DNA of 64,000 bases from Diplonema papillatum (Eukaryota > Euglenozoa > Diplonemea > Diplonemida > Diplonemidae), in contig JAPJBO010000299.1 of the NCBI GenBank assembly GCA_030068145.1, positions 124,001-188,000 on the forward strand, in the 5' to 3' direction. A program made the position numbers and the translations under genes. A model generated the notes under the pieces. It did no database searches. It was not told the origin of the DNA and saw nothing but the letters and a program-made list of their open reading frames with translations. This document shows, in pieces, positions 33,094 through 43,440 of the stretch (within the stretch, counting starts at the first letter, position 1; each line of letters begins with the position of its first letter).

Positions 33094-34557
33094 TCATGGA
33101 CAGGACCCCAGGGCCTGTCTCACCTCCGCGAAGGTCGCCGGCACTGCCTGACGTTCGGGTATATTCGCCCCCAAGCGCAGAAGTGCGCGGCGAGCATCCC
33201 GAATCACCTGAGACCCCTCGAGGTTCACCCCCCATCTCCTCTCCGCCGAGACAAGAGTGTTGACGTACGTTAGTGCAGACGGAATCGTGATGTCTCCCCG
33301 GCGCATGCACCGAACGACGAACAGAATGATTCCCGTCGCTACGTCCACTACCCCATCCAACTCTTCGTTCGCGAAAGAGAGGAACACGCGGAAGCGGCGG
33401 TGTACCGATGCAAGCCGTGCCCACGTCGAAGGAGCGAGGGCTGCCGACAACAGCCCCCTCGCGTCCCTGTGGATCAGCCTCATCTCGCCACCCGCCAGTG
33501 CAGGTTCCATCTTCAGCGGACGACCTCTGCCCCGTGGCTGGACTTCGCGGGGCGTCGGAGCCACGTAACCAACGCCCCTCGGTCCATTTCCCTGAAACAA
33601 AACGGGGTGGGGTTTCAAACGAGGAGCACACCCGCCTACTTCCTTGATTTCTTCGAACTGGCTTCGCCACCTTTGCCGGAGGACGTAGCCTTCTCCGCCT
33701 TCCCTGCCTTTTCCTTGGCCGCCGCCCATCCCGACTTCAGGAAGTCGGGTGCTTCCTCCGTCCGCCAGTGTCGCTGCATCGCTGAATGCCTGCCGCCAGT
33801 CGGAGCGGCCACGCAGGAGAACCTCCTGACGCCGAATGGCTGTCATGGCAATACGGACCAGAGCCGCATCCGCTTCTTCCGGAGTCTCCACGGCCCCGGC
33901 ATGTTCGAGGACACACATCAGTATGTCTAGGAGGTTGTCGTGCTCGTGGCTTTGAGAGCCACTCGCCCCACCGTACCTCCTTTGCAGTTCGATGTAGACT
34001 GCGGCTCGTCCTTCCGGCGACAGAGACACCCACCGCTCCGGTTCCAACACGCGAGCTCCAACGAGGATCCCCCCCGCCGCACGCGGCCCGGCGGGGGGCA
34101 ACTCGTTTTTTGCCCGCGCGGCCTCGAGCTGCATCTCCAGCTCGCGGATGCGCTTCTGAGCGTCACCTGTCTCCCCCTCATCGATGTCGGTGTCGCTATC
34201 GCCGCCGCCCCCGGCCTCCGACTCACTGTCGCTCAAAGACAGCACCTGCGGCCTCGCCGGCGCCTCGGGGTTCGCAACGTCGTACGCCCGCATCATTCTC
34301 GCGAGCCGCCTCTCGTTCAACGACGTGAACGCCAGCAACCAACAAAGCTGCCACTGGGTAGCCGTCCCCTCCAGCTCGAAGCCGTACGGCCACAAAGCGC
34401 ATGCGCGCCTCCCTCCCTCCCCTCCCACGCGTTGAACAAACGCTTCTTCTCCAGCACTGCCGGAGCGTTCGCCTCGAAGGGCACGTCCGCCGCATCGAGC
34501 GCGGCCCTTTTTGTCTGACAGCGCCTTTAGGGCTGCCTTCGCTTGGTCGGCGTCCAT
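33094..34557 (-). pseudogene. ORF1-recombinase fragment of YR element 2
   Basis: A 487-residue minus-strand frame starting at ATG 34557, directly after repeat A1. The first 300 residues look gag-like: basic N-terminus, acidic stretch (SDSESEAGGGGDSDTDIDEG), a short coiled coil (RIRELEMQLEAARAKNE) and a charged glycine-rich region. From about residue 370 it becomes the helical core-binding domain of a tyrosine recombinase (STWARLASVHRRFRVFLSFA and on to YVNTLVSAERRWGV). It ends with LGSCP and a stop just where the catalytic domain with Arg, His-x-x-Arg and Tyr should begin, and RT sequence follows within about 100 bp. I infer an internal deletion, making the copy unable to recombine on its own. 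Confidence 0.75.
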
Positions 34558-34561
34558 GTTT

Positions 34562-34698
34562 TTTGTTCTTCGCGTGTACAGGGTATAAACCTCTCTGGGG
34601 GGGGTTTTCCTGTATTAGCACTTTTTCGTTGGCTTCGTTTTCTCTTTCATGTGCAACCGTTGTTCCGGAAATGTTCCCGTCAGTACAGATGTACTATT
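34562..34698 (-). repeat. Repeat A1 of YR element 2
   Basis: In reverse complement it reads AATAGTACATCTGTACTGAC and runs on to the ORF1 start. It matches A2 at 38099, which has about 30 extra bases. Confidence 0.9.
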
Positions 34699-34708
34699 AA
34701 AAAAAAGG

Positions 34709-34812
34709 TGTAATGCCCTTATATCCCGGTCAAAACAAATTTGTGCCCTTATATCCCGGTTCGGGATATAAGGGCACCAAATTTGTTTTGAACCGGGTTT
34801 TTAGGGCAGGTT
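34709..34812 (+). repeat. Palindromic TATAAGGGC module, copy 1
   Basis: GCCCTTATATCCCGGTT faces its own reverse complement GGGATATAAGGGCACC, followed by AAATTTGTTTTGAACC. The same module is at 36720-36845 and 60222-60308. Confidence 0.85.
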
Positions 34813-35370
34813 CAAAATTTGGGTCTGAAATTTTGGGTCCAAAATTTGGGTCCAAAATTTGGGTCCAAAATTTGGGTCCAAAATTTGGGTCCAAAATTTG
34901 GGTCCAAAATTTGGGTCCAAAATTTGGGTCCAAAATTTGGGTCCAAAATTTGGGTCCAAAATTTGGGTCCAAAATTTGGGTCCAAAATTTGGGTCCAAAA
35001 TTTGGGTCCAAAATTTGGGTCCAGAATTTGGGTCCAGAATTTGGGTCCAAATATTGGGTCCAAAATTTGGGTCCAAAATTTGGGTCCAAAATTTGGGTCC
35101 AAAATTTGGGTCCAGAATTTGGGTCCAAAATTTGTGTCCAGAATCTGGGTCCAGAATTTGGGTCCAAAATTTGGGTCCAGAATTTGGGTCCAAATATTGG
35201 GTCCAAATATAGGGTCCAAATATAGGGTCCAAATATAGGGTCCAAATATAGGGTCCAAATATAGGGTCCAAATATTGGGTCCAAATTTTGGACCCAAAAT
35301 TTGGGTCTAAAATTTGGGTCAAAATGTGGGTCCCAAATTTGGGTCCAGAATTTGGGTCCCAAATTCTGGA
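34813..35370 (+). repeat. 13-bp minisatellite, about 42 units
   Basis: Unit AAAATTTGGGTCC, with AGAATTTGGGTCC, AATATTGGGTCC and AATATAGGGTCC variants gathered toward the right end. Because 13 is not a multiple of 3 and the unit lacks stops, all frames stay open and give spurious proteins on both strands. Confidence 0.97.
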
Positions 35371-36238
35371 AGGGTTCGGTTTTGGGGTCAGTTTTGAAAC
35401 CGAACCCGAAACCGAACCCAAAACCGAACCTTCCAAACTCGGAACCGAACCCAGGACGGTAGGCTAACAACAAGGTGGCAGCTCTCCTCAGTACATCACG
35501 CAAGAATGGCTTATTCCTTCCTGAAGTGTCTTTGAACTGTCTTTGTGCCCACAGGGCACAGAAGGCACGCGGTGGCTATCGGGAAACTGCGTCGCGCACT
35601 CAGACAGAATTGACAGCATGTACTTGGAACCCTTTCTCACGGTCAGTAATCTGGACAACCATTACGCTGGACGAATATCAGGAATCGACGAATATCTTCG
35701 GGCTGTTTCAAAATTCTTCTCGAAAATACAGGGTCAAAAGGGCCTTCCCCCCCCCAAAAAAAAGACTCCAGATACGCAAACTCTTTCGAACGCTGCACAC
35801 GGGTATCCTTCAAGTGACCTCTAACTATCTGTTGCATACGCGTATCCGGATCTGAAAGCTGAAGACTTTGTAACACTTTACCGCGACCGAAGTCGCGAAC
35901 CGGGTTCAGCTTGCACTGCAAAAGCAGCATAATTGTGTCTTGCGCACGAGCGCGGAAATCCGCCACCCACCATTCGGTTAGATATTGCAAGAACACAATT
36001 GCGAAGCTTACTACAAACGGATAGTGTTACAAAGGCGAACGAATCATGCGAGAACCTATGGAGGGGCCCCTCGACAGCTTTCAGAACACGGCATAGTAAG
36101 TCAAGAGACGGATAAGCGTGCGCACATTCTACTCCCGTTTGATCTGCATTTTCCACCTTTCCCCCTTTCTTTGATCTGCTGGGTGTATTTGCGGGACTAC
36201 TGCAAACGTATCGAATGAAAGCTAGAAAGTACAAACTA
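35371..36238. other. No gene recognised between minisatellites
   Basis: Begins with an AAGGGTTCGGTTTTGGGGTC segment also found after the copy at 60370, then alternating ACCGAACC(C) motifs to 35455. The rest shows nothing recognisable. Confidence 0.45.
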
Positions 36239-36452
36239 AGACCAGTTCCAGTTTGCTCTGGGGGCAGGTTTGCTGTCACCTGGGGGGTTTTCTAAAGCCA
36301 GGTACCCCGGCTTAAGTTCGGCTGCATCAGTGTTGGCTTTCGACATACTTCTGTGTGGGTTCGGTGGACCGCCCAAGACTGTCCAAAAACCCGACCAAAT
36401 TTTGACCCAATTTTTGAACTGGATCAAAGTTCTGACAAAGAATTGACCAAGT

Positions 36453-36694
36453 TCGAACTTTTTTCGAACTTTTTTCGAACTTTTTTCGAACTTTTTTCGA
36501 ACTTTTTTCGAACTTTTTTCGAACTTTTTTCGAACTTTTTTCGAACTTTTTTCGAACTTTTTTCGAACTTTTTTCGAACTTTTTTCGAACTTTTTTCGAA
36601 CTTTTTTCGAACTTTTTTCGAACTTTTTTCGAACTTTTTTCGAACTTTTTTCGAACTTTTTTCGAACTTTTTTCGAATTTTTTTCGAATTTTTT
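36453..36694 (+). repeat. 11-bp minisatellite, about 22 units
   Basis: Unit CGAACTTTTTT, highly uniform until the last two copies (CGAATTTTTTT). Confidence 0.97.
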
Positions 36695-36711
36695 GGCCCC
36701 AGTATCTTGGA

Positions 36712-36850
36712 TCCAAAACAAATTTGGTGCCCTTATATCCCGGTTCAAAACAAATTTGGTGCCCTTATATCCCGGTTCGGGATATAAGGGCACATATTTG
36801 TTTTGAACCGGGATATAAGGGCACATATTTGTTAGGGGCGGGATATAAGG
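36712..36850 (+). repeat. Palindromic TATAAGGGC module, copy 2
   Basis: Two head units (GGTGCCCTTATATCCCGGTT) and two inverted units (GGGATATAAGGGCACATA), adjacent to the 11-bp minisatellite. Confidence 0.85.
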
Positions 36851-36870
36851 GAAATTTACCTAAAAAAAAT

Positions 36871-36928
36871 TCGGACCGGGGGAATCGAACCATGGCCTAC
36901 AGGGGCCCAGGAGGGTGCGGTAGCGTCG
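36871..36928 (-). pseudogene. 3' part of a tRNA-like sequence, cut by inversion
   Basis: On the minus strand: GACGCTACC, an anticodon-arm-like part, then B box GGTTCGATTCC and a T-run. There is no A box; the sequence turns into RT coding DNA at about 36929. It complements the A-box fragment at 32374. Confidence 0.55.
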
Positions 36929-38041
36929 GCTCGCGGGGTGTTCAAGTCCTTCCGGCGTAAGCGTCTGCCTATGGGGTTCAGCTGGGCCCCGGCGATCGCT
37001 CAGAGGATTGCGACGTGCCTGGCGCACTTGGTTGGCGGTTTCGCTTGGGTGGACAATTTCTTCTTCGGCGCGGATCATCAGGACGAATTGCAGCAGAAGA
37101 TCGCCCGTTTCCAGTCGATCCTCTCCTACGTTAATCTGGAGATCAAAGAGCCGCTGGTGGCGGTCCGCGAACTGGTTGCCCTCGGCATGCAGTTTGACCT
37201 CGTCAACCGCTCCGTGCGAATGGATCCTTCGTGGGTGCGTTCCACGTACGAATCCTGGATGTGCGGTATTCCTCTTACGCCGCGGCGCCTCTTCGGCTGG
37301 TTTGGGAGATTCATGTGGCGCTGCTACGCACTCCGGCGCAGGCTGTGTTTCAGGCATGAGCTTTTAAGCCTCGTACGGGATTGGTCACATAAACTCGGTG
37401 AGGGGAAATCCTTTTGGGACTCGGAGATCTCCCTCCCGTTGTCATCACGGAGGACTTTAGAGGCAGAACTGGAGGAGCTTTGCGGGAACGTTTGGTTCTC
37501 TCCGGCCGCGTCAGTAGGACGGGAGGTGCTAGGCTGGAGTGACGCCTCTGACCACGCCTGGGCCACTGTGGTCGAGGTCGACGGTGGTGTTGTCAAGTCG
37601 GGCGCGTTTCGGGAGTTGAGCGACTGTTCCATCTTCCTGAAGGAGCTATTCGCGCTGCTGGTATTGGTCGAGGAGACAGCGAGATTGATGGGTCGCTCCT
37701 GCCGCTTACGTGCGCACGTGGACAACATGGGCGTTGTTCTGGCGGTCTTGAAAGGACATTGTAAGCCTTTCCTCGGTGATCACCTCCTGACGAGGTTGTT
37801 CGCCACTTTGGACCGCTTTGACATTGCACTGACAATTCTTTGGGTTCCCACGAACCTGCAGTGTGCCGATCCTTACACCCGGGGGATGCCCCCGACGCAT
37901 CCTTTCTCCGTCCCTCAGAGCACTCGAGATGCTCTCGAGTCTCTGATGGGGCCCAGGGGGTCCCTCGAGAGGTTTATACCCTGTACACGCGAAGGACAAG
38001 AAACTTTTGCCTTATCATTTTCATTACCTTTGGTCAGTTGA
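36926..38041 (+). pseudogene. RT C-terminal half and RNase H of YR element 2
   Basis: Plus-strand frame that opens with RLPMGFSWAPAIAQR (RT motif B of DIRS/Ngaro RTs). AWVDNFFFG follows, at the position of the catalytic YxDD: here V-D-N, so the second aspartate is Asn, which would weaken or abolish polymerase activity. The thumb-like region follows, then an RNase H domain with LGWSDASDHAWATVV (first aspartate), LKELFALLVLVEE (the Glu), LRAHVDNMGVV (second Asp) and a C-terminal PTNLQCADPYTRG (last Asp). It begins without a start codon at an inversion break; the N-terminal half is at 32385-33014 on the other strand. Ends just beyond the start of repeat B1. Confidence 0.84.
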
Positions 38042-38098
38042 TGCTGATCGTCCGTTGCTTCGTTTATCAGAGCAAGCCCCAACTCCGGAAATGTTCTT
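37967..38098 (+). repeat. Repeat B1 of YR element 2
   Basis: 132 bp starting GAGAGGTTTATACCCTGTAC, matched by B2 at 38232-38363 with about two differences. Confidence 0.92.
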
Positions 38099-38262
38099 AA
38101 TAGTACATCTGTACTGACGGGAACATTTCCGGAACAACGGTTGCACATGAAAGAGAAAACGAAGCCAACGAAAAAGTGCTAATACAGGAAAACCCCCCCC
38201 GCCTGAACACGAAACTAAGATTTTCCCCCCAGAGAGGTTTATACCCTGTACACGCGAAGAAC
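38099..38262 (+). repeat. Repeat A2 of YR element 2
   Basis: Copy of A1. It carries about 30 extra bases (38201-38230) between the C-run and the shared GAGAGGTTTATACC core. Confidence 0.9.
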
Positions 38263-38363
38263 AAGAAACTTTTGCCTTATCATTTTCATTACCTTTGGTC
38301 AGTTGATGCTGATCGTCCGTTGCTTCGTTTATCAGTGCAAGCCCCAACTCCGGAAATGTTCTT
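38232..38363 (+). repeat. Repeat B2 of YR element 2
   Basis: Second copy of B. It overlaps the end of A2 by the shared core, as usual for split direct repeats. Confidence 0.92.
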
Positions 38364-38757
38364 TGCGATTTTTCGGTGTGAAAAGCAGCCGTCTGGAAAT
38401 TATTTTCGAGATCTTTTTGGGAAATCTTTTGGTTTTCGAGAAGTTCTGGGATGCGCGATTATGGGCAAGCTGCCAGCTAGCCCAGCGATCAAAATCTGAC
38501 CCCCTCCTGGATGCAGAGAGAAAAAAAACCGATCCCCAGGACCCCATTTTTTCGGGTGCCGACCTCCATTTCCGGGGGGGGGTCAGTCAAAAATTTTATC
38601 CGACCAAATATTCGGAAGGCCCTGTCCTCAACGGATTCAAACGTGTCCTCAAAATCTCGAAACCGACCATTTTCGGACCTGCAGATGGAAATTTTCGGCA
38701 GAAATCCGAAAAAAGCCGAAATCTGTGACACTTTTTCGTGGAATGAGTGATATGGCA
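38364..38757. repeat. Host repeat next to YR element 2
   Basis: Starts with sequence similar to the inside of the repeat at 31900 (GAAAAGCAGCC, and GATTATGGGCAAGC further on). It ends with the inverted copy of the 31864 end sequence. Confidence 0.65.
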
Positions 38758-38890
38758 AACTTGGGCCGTCTCCCAAGTTTACTGTTTACCCGAAAAAAAA
38801 CTTGGGCGGGCGGGAAAAAAAAAGGAAAATGATAATCTTCTGAACAGGCAGTTCTTTTTTTGGGGGTTGGCCAGGGTCAGTCAGGGCACC

Positions 38891-39250
38891 ATGCCACCGA
38901 AGAAACGGGCGAGATTCGATGGCACACTCGCTGGCTTTTTAGCTCCAAATGCAGAACCTGCTGGGCATGCTCGAGTGCGCCCAGGAAGGAGAAGTGTCAG
39001 CAGCTCAAGTCGAAAGCGCAACATCAGCCAATATTCGGGTTATCGCACCTACGACTGCCACTCTAGCCGACTTCATGAAACAACAACTCGCTCCTCCCAG
39101 AGGATTCGCATACCAATCGACGCATGCAGGAACTATGTGCGGGAATTATGCAACATCGCAGAGAAGTCTAGATTACGTAGACCTCTGTCTCCCTGGTGTC
39201 TTGTATTGACCGGAGCAGGTGCTGGCGCCAGGAAACTAGTTCGGGGCTAA
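38891..39250 (+). pseudogene. Short coding remnant, possibly frameshifted
   Basis: Starts ATGCCACCGAAGAAACGG, giving MPPKKRARFDGTLAGFL with a nuclear-signal-like cluster. After about 20 residues the better-looking continuation is in another frame (MQNLLGMLECAQEGEVSAAQ and on, from 38949 to 39209). This suggests a shifted short gene, perhaps the first part of a lost transposon protein. No family is recognised. Confidence 0.25.
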
Positions 39251-39589
39251 CGTTCTCAGTTGAAACACAAACAGACCCTTTTGCCCCAACGCCCTTACCC
39301 GATCTTCTTGCCGCAGCGCGTTCTGACTGCCAAGTTGGCACCTGGCTGGGCGAGCATGACGCAGCAGTGTCCAACGTGAGACGAGAAGCGTCGGAAACTT
39401 CTGCCAAAAGGCAACATTTCAACTGCCCAAGTTTCACCCACTGCACTCCCAACTTTCCCGCCAAATCTCTCAGACCCATATAAGTCCTTGTTGCATGCAG
39501 TGGCTTATATATGGGTCTGGTGCTCGGACCAAGTCCGAGCAACAAAAAAAAAAAAACTAGCACAGAATGCCCTGGCTGAGGGGCCCAGT

Positions 39590-40090
39590 AGTAATGCTAC
39601 AGTACAGCAGTCACACTAGCAGTACACAGCACCGGTTACTGCACCTTTGGATCATCGTTGAAGCAACGTACAGCCTCAAATTTGGAACCTGCGACTGGCC
39701 CAATAGCTTTAAAAAAATTTCCGCGCCTGCGGCGCTGGTATTTCTGGCTTGTGTATTGTTTCATGACGTGTTGCCAAGAAAGCGAAGACCGCGGCTGTCC
39801 GCCCTGCTGTTGTAGATTACTGCCAAGTGTTCTTGAATGATCCCGGCACACTGCTACAGTACCCCAACACTCGCCTTCTTCGCATGGCTCTTTTGCTTCC
39901 GAAGGACAGTCTCTGCGATGGACAGTAGTGACAACCACAAAGAGGTGCACCCTGTCGGATACATAAACGTGCAGTTGTGCCGCAACTGGGATTTTTAGTA
40001 ACTCCGAGCAACTTATGGACAGTTACGTGGGAGGAATTTTTATATATAAGGCCCTGGTTGCATGTGGCTAAAAAAAAAAAAAAAAAAAAA
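39590..40090 (+). mobile_element. Short LINE-derived or SINE-like element with A tail
   Basis: Its 5' part (TGCTACAGTA, CAACGTACA, TGGCCCAATAGCTT) resembles 23505-23580. Its later part (CGCCTTCTTCGCATGG, ACAGTAGTGACAACCACAAA) resembles the LINE 3' UTR at 26240-26480. It ends in about 20 A (40069-40090). Confidence 0.6.
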
Positions 40091-41213
<1,123 letters not shown>

Positions 41214-41221
41214 CGAGAATA

Positions 41222-42481
41222 ATGCAAGGCTCGCCCCTCCCGGCACGAGAACGCGCAGACTTCAATTTTCCTGCACCGCTAGTTCAGAGATGGACCGCCG
41301 TTTTCGGCTCAGCTCCTGGCACTGCACGACGGAATTTCAGCACCGCCGAGATGGAGAAGAACTGCCGCGACTGGTTTGGTGGGTTTTCTCATCACACCGT
41401 CGAGCAGGCGAAAGGGGTGATCGTCGACCTCTTAGCTGTCCCGTACGCTGAACTCGGGAAGATGTCGGCGACCGCAATTTTGGGAGTCGTCACGACCTGC
41501 ATGGAAAAGGACGCGGCGTCCACGACGGCGGCGATAAAGAAGAATGTGACGTCTCAGACGGCCCCCGCCACACCGGTCGTGCCGGCCCCTAGCCTCTCCG
41601 GCTCCGTCGAAGCGAAGCTGGAAGAGGTGTTGAGCGTGTTGTCGGGCATTGCGAACCGGGTGGGTGCATTGGAGAACAAGGCAAGCGAGTCCACCGAGCC
41701 TCAACAGCAGGCGGAGGAGTTTCCCGCCCCGACGCTGATGGAAGGGTTGGAGCTTGGAGCAAAGATGACGGATGGTACGGTCACGGCCGTGATAACCGAC
41801 ATCGGACTGGAGGGTGTCACCCTCGTCGTTTTGGGCCAGAGCACGTTTCAGCCTGTCCCGCATCATCAGCTGAAGCGTTTTTGGAAGCTAGTCGCCGCGC
41901 CAGAGCCCGCCGTTCCCCCATCAAAGGCCTATGTTCCGGAAGACAGGAACGACAAGAGACGTCTCGACTCGGGCTCCGTCAGAGCTGTTTTACACGATGG
42001 CGCGTCGTGGCCGGTTTTTGCGGACGACGAGCCGGGTTTTTCCCAGCTCTTGCTCACAGAGCTAGGGAATCGAGCCCCCCTACAGGTCGCTGCGGCAGCG
42101 GCTTACCGGCAACTGACGGACATCGTCAGGATGGTCCTGTCAGGAGAAGACGACGGTGCCGTGTTGAGCAGGATCGCCGAGCAGTTGGAGTTTTGGAGGG
42201 TCCGCGAGAAACTGGGGTACCAGGCCGCGGATGCGTTCGCCGGCGCCCTCGAGGACCCCGAAGTGGTGCCACAGCGCATGAAGCGGGCGAAGCAGGCAGC
42301 AGAGGTCGCGGCGGCGGCAGCTATCAACGAGGCAGCCGCGCCCAGGACACATGCGTATCGCCGTCGGTCTCGGGGAGGCGGAGGCCGAGAACGTCGGCCG
42401 AAGCAGTCCGGATTTCGCCCCCGTTCAGAGGGCAGCAGATCTGGGAGCGAGGGCAAGAAGTCGTTCGCCCGGCAGAAGTGA
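41222..42481 (+). CDS. ORF1 (gag-like) of YR element 1
   Basis: About 419 residues from ATG 41222; the frame is open a little further up, inside A1. It would be the structural, nucleic-acid-binding protein of the element. Features: a helical N-terminal half with WFGGFSHHTVEQAKGVIVDL, a predicted coiled coil (VEAKLEEVLSVLSGIANRVG, about residues 125-145), a beta-type stretch (TVTAVITDIGLEGVTLVVLG) and an Ala-rich helix. The strongly basic C-terminus (YRRRSRGGGGRERRPKQSG) is suited to RNA binding. No Cys-His zinc knuckle is present, unlike retroviral-type gag. The recombinase ORF starts five bases after its stop, so the two are likely translated from one RNA. Assignment is by position and composition. 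Confidence 0.7.
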   Translation: MQGSPLPARERADFNFPAPLVQRWTAVFGSAPGTARRNFSTAEMEKNCRDWFGGFSHHTVEQAKGVIVDLLAVPYAELGKMSATAILGVVTTCMEKDAASTTAAIKKNVTSQTAPATPVVPAPSLSGSVEAKLEEVLSVLSGIANRVGALENKASESTEPQQQAEEFPAPTLMEGLELGAKMTDGTVTAVITDIGLEGVTLVVLGQSTFQPVPHHQLKRFWKLVAAPEPAVPPSKAYVPEDRNDKRRLDSGSVRAVLHDGASWPVFADDEPGFSQLLLTELGNRAPLQVAAAAAYRQLTDIVRMVLSGEDDGAVLSRIAEQLEFWRVREKLGYQAADAFAGALEDPEVVPQRMKRAKQAAEVAAAAAINEAAAPRTHAYRRRSRGGGGRERRPKQSGFRPRSEGSRSGSEGKKSFARQK

Positions 42482-42486
42482 GCAGC

Positions 42487-43440
42487 ATGCTTCTGCGAAA
42501 CCAGAGCGCCCGCGAGAGACTAGAACACGAGCTGTTCTTGATTCGCGACGGACACGCACTGGCTCGCGCCATTGCCAGCAGCATCCCGCCCGAACACGCA
42601 CATCTGTTCGCAACGGGTCCGAGAAATGTCGGCGAGGCCGACCGGCTGCTGGCCCAGTTCTCTCGTTTCCTGGAGACGCAAGAGAGGCGCGCCCCCGTCG
42701 ATTTGTCTCTCGTTCGGTTTGCTTGGAGTCGTTTGGGACCGGCCCAGCCGTTGACCGTGCGAAATTACCTCTCGCGGCTCATGAAGGTATTGGTGGACCA
42801 CGGCATACGCGGGGTGAGGACGAGACGTGTCCAGCAGACGGCGCAGGCCTTGAAGCGGCTTTCGGTGATGGTTCGACCCCATCAGGCGACGCCGCTCGAT
42901 ACGGCTCAGGCGAGAGCGACAGTCGAAAGGCTGGAGCAGAAAGGCCATGCACGCGAGGCCGCGATGGTAGCGACGGTATGGTTGACTCGGGCTCGAGTTC
43001 CCGATCTCCGCGTGCTGACGTGCGAAGATGTGGAGGAGATCCACAACCGGGGTGCCTCCCCGCAGATGGTCGGGCTGCAACTGTACATGAAGGAGAAACA
43101 GGCAAAGTCCTACAATGCTCCGGAGTACATGCCGCCCGGGCTTCTCACTGCACGGCTGGTTCGACTCGTCCGAGCGACCCGGTCGGGACCCGTATTTGCT
43201 CAGACGAAACAAGAGTACGATGTCGCCCTTCAGAGGATCCGAGCTGCCTTGCCGCCAGGAGCCGTCTTGCACAGTTTCCGTCGTGGCGCCACCCAGGTAC
43301 TAGAGAGGGATGGAGCCACGAGGCAGGAGCTCGTCGAGTTGCTCCGCCATTCCGATCCCCGCACGACACGCCGGTATATGATGCAAACGGCACCTGCGGA
43401 CATAGGCCGCAGGCCGGCACAACTGTCTGCCCTTCAGTAA
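42487..43440 (+). CDS. Tyrosine recombinase of YR element 1
   Basis: A 317-residue site-specific recombinase that would insert a circular cDNA of the element by strand exchange rather than by a DDE integrase. N-terminal core-binding helices lie at about residues 60-130 (for example LTVRNYLSRLMKVLVDHGIR). The catalytic domain has TRARVPDLRVLTCEDV (first catalytic Arg, about 170), LHSFRRGATQ (His-x-x-Arg, about 260) and LLRHSDPRTTRRYM (His and the nucleophilic Tyr, about 286-298). The full R-H-x-x-R-H-Y set is present, so the enzyme looks intact. It starts at ATG 42487, five bases after ORF1. The RT frame follows in another phase with no clear start codon of its own, which suggests frameshifting or re-initiation. 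Confidence 0.88.
   Translation: MLLRNQSARERLEHELFLIRDGHALARAIASSIPPEHAHLFATGPRNVGEADRLLAQFSRFLETQERRAPVDLSLVRFAWSRLGPAQPLTVRNYLSRLMKVLVDHGIRGVRTRRVQQTAQALKRLSVMVRPHQATPLDTAQARATVERLEQKGHAREAAMVATVWLTRARVPDLRVLTCEDVEEIHNRGASPQMVGLQLYMKEKQAKSYNAPEYMPPGLLTARLVRLVRATRSGPVFAQTKQEYDVALQRIRAALPPGAVLHSFRRGATQVLERDGATRQELVELLRHSDPRTTRRYMMQTAPADIGRRPAQLSALQ

Larger units (their letters stand above)
32385..38363. mobile_element. YR retrotransposon 2, split by an inversion
   Basis: Ngaro/PAT-like element with split direct repeats. Its 5' part (A1, ORF1-YR fragment, RT N-terminal half) lies on the minus strand at 32388-34698; its 3' part (RT C-terminal half, RNase H, B1, A2, B2) is on the plus strand at 36929-38363. 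Reversing the segment between about 32388 and 36928 would bring the two RT halves into order. The flank carried inside the inversion contains two minisatellites. Confidence 0.8.

Noticed and set aside
34730..35503. Frames full of WTQILDPNFGPKF and WVQNLGPKFGSKI
   Set aside because: Products of the 13-bp minisatellite, which is free of stops in all frames.
34813..36694. CRISPR-like array
   Set aside because: The units are directly adjacent with no unique spacers, and the host is eukaryotic.
36236..36826. Frames full of KKVRKKFEKSS and FELFSNFFRT
   Set aside because: Products of the 11-bp minisatellite.
42351..43439. N-terminal 360 residues of the long RT frame
   Set aside because: They are a shifted reading of ORF1 and recombinase, rich in Arg, Gly and Pro. 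RT sequence begins only near 43440.
41881..43440. A 519-residue fusion of ORF1-region and recombinase sequence
   Set aside because: The first 200 codons are a shifted reading of ORF1; the recombinase has its own ATG at 42487 five bases after the ORF1 stop.
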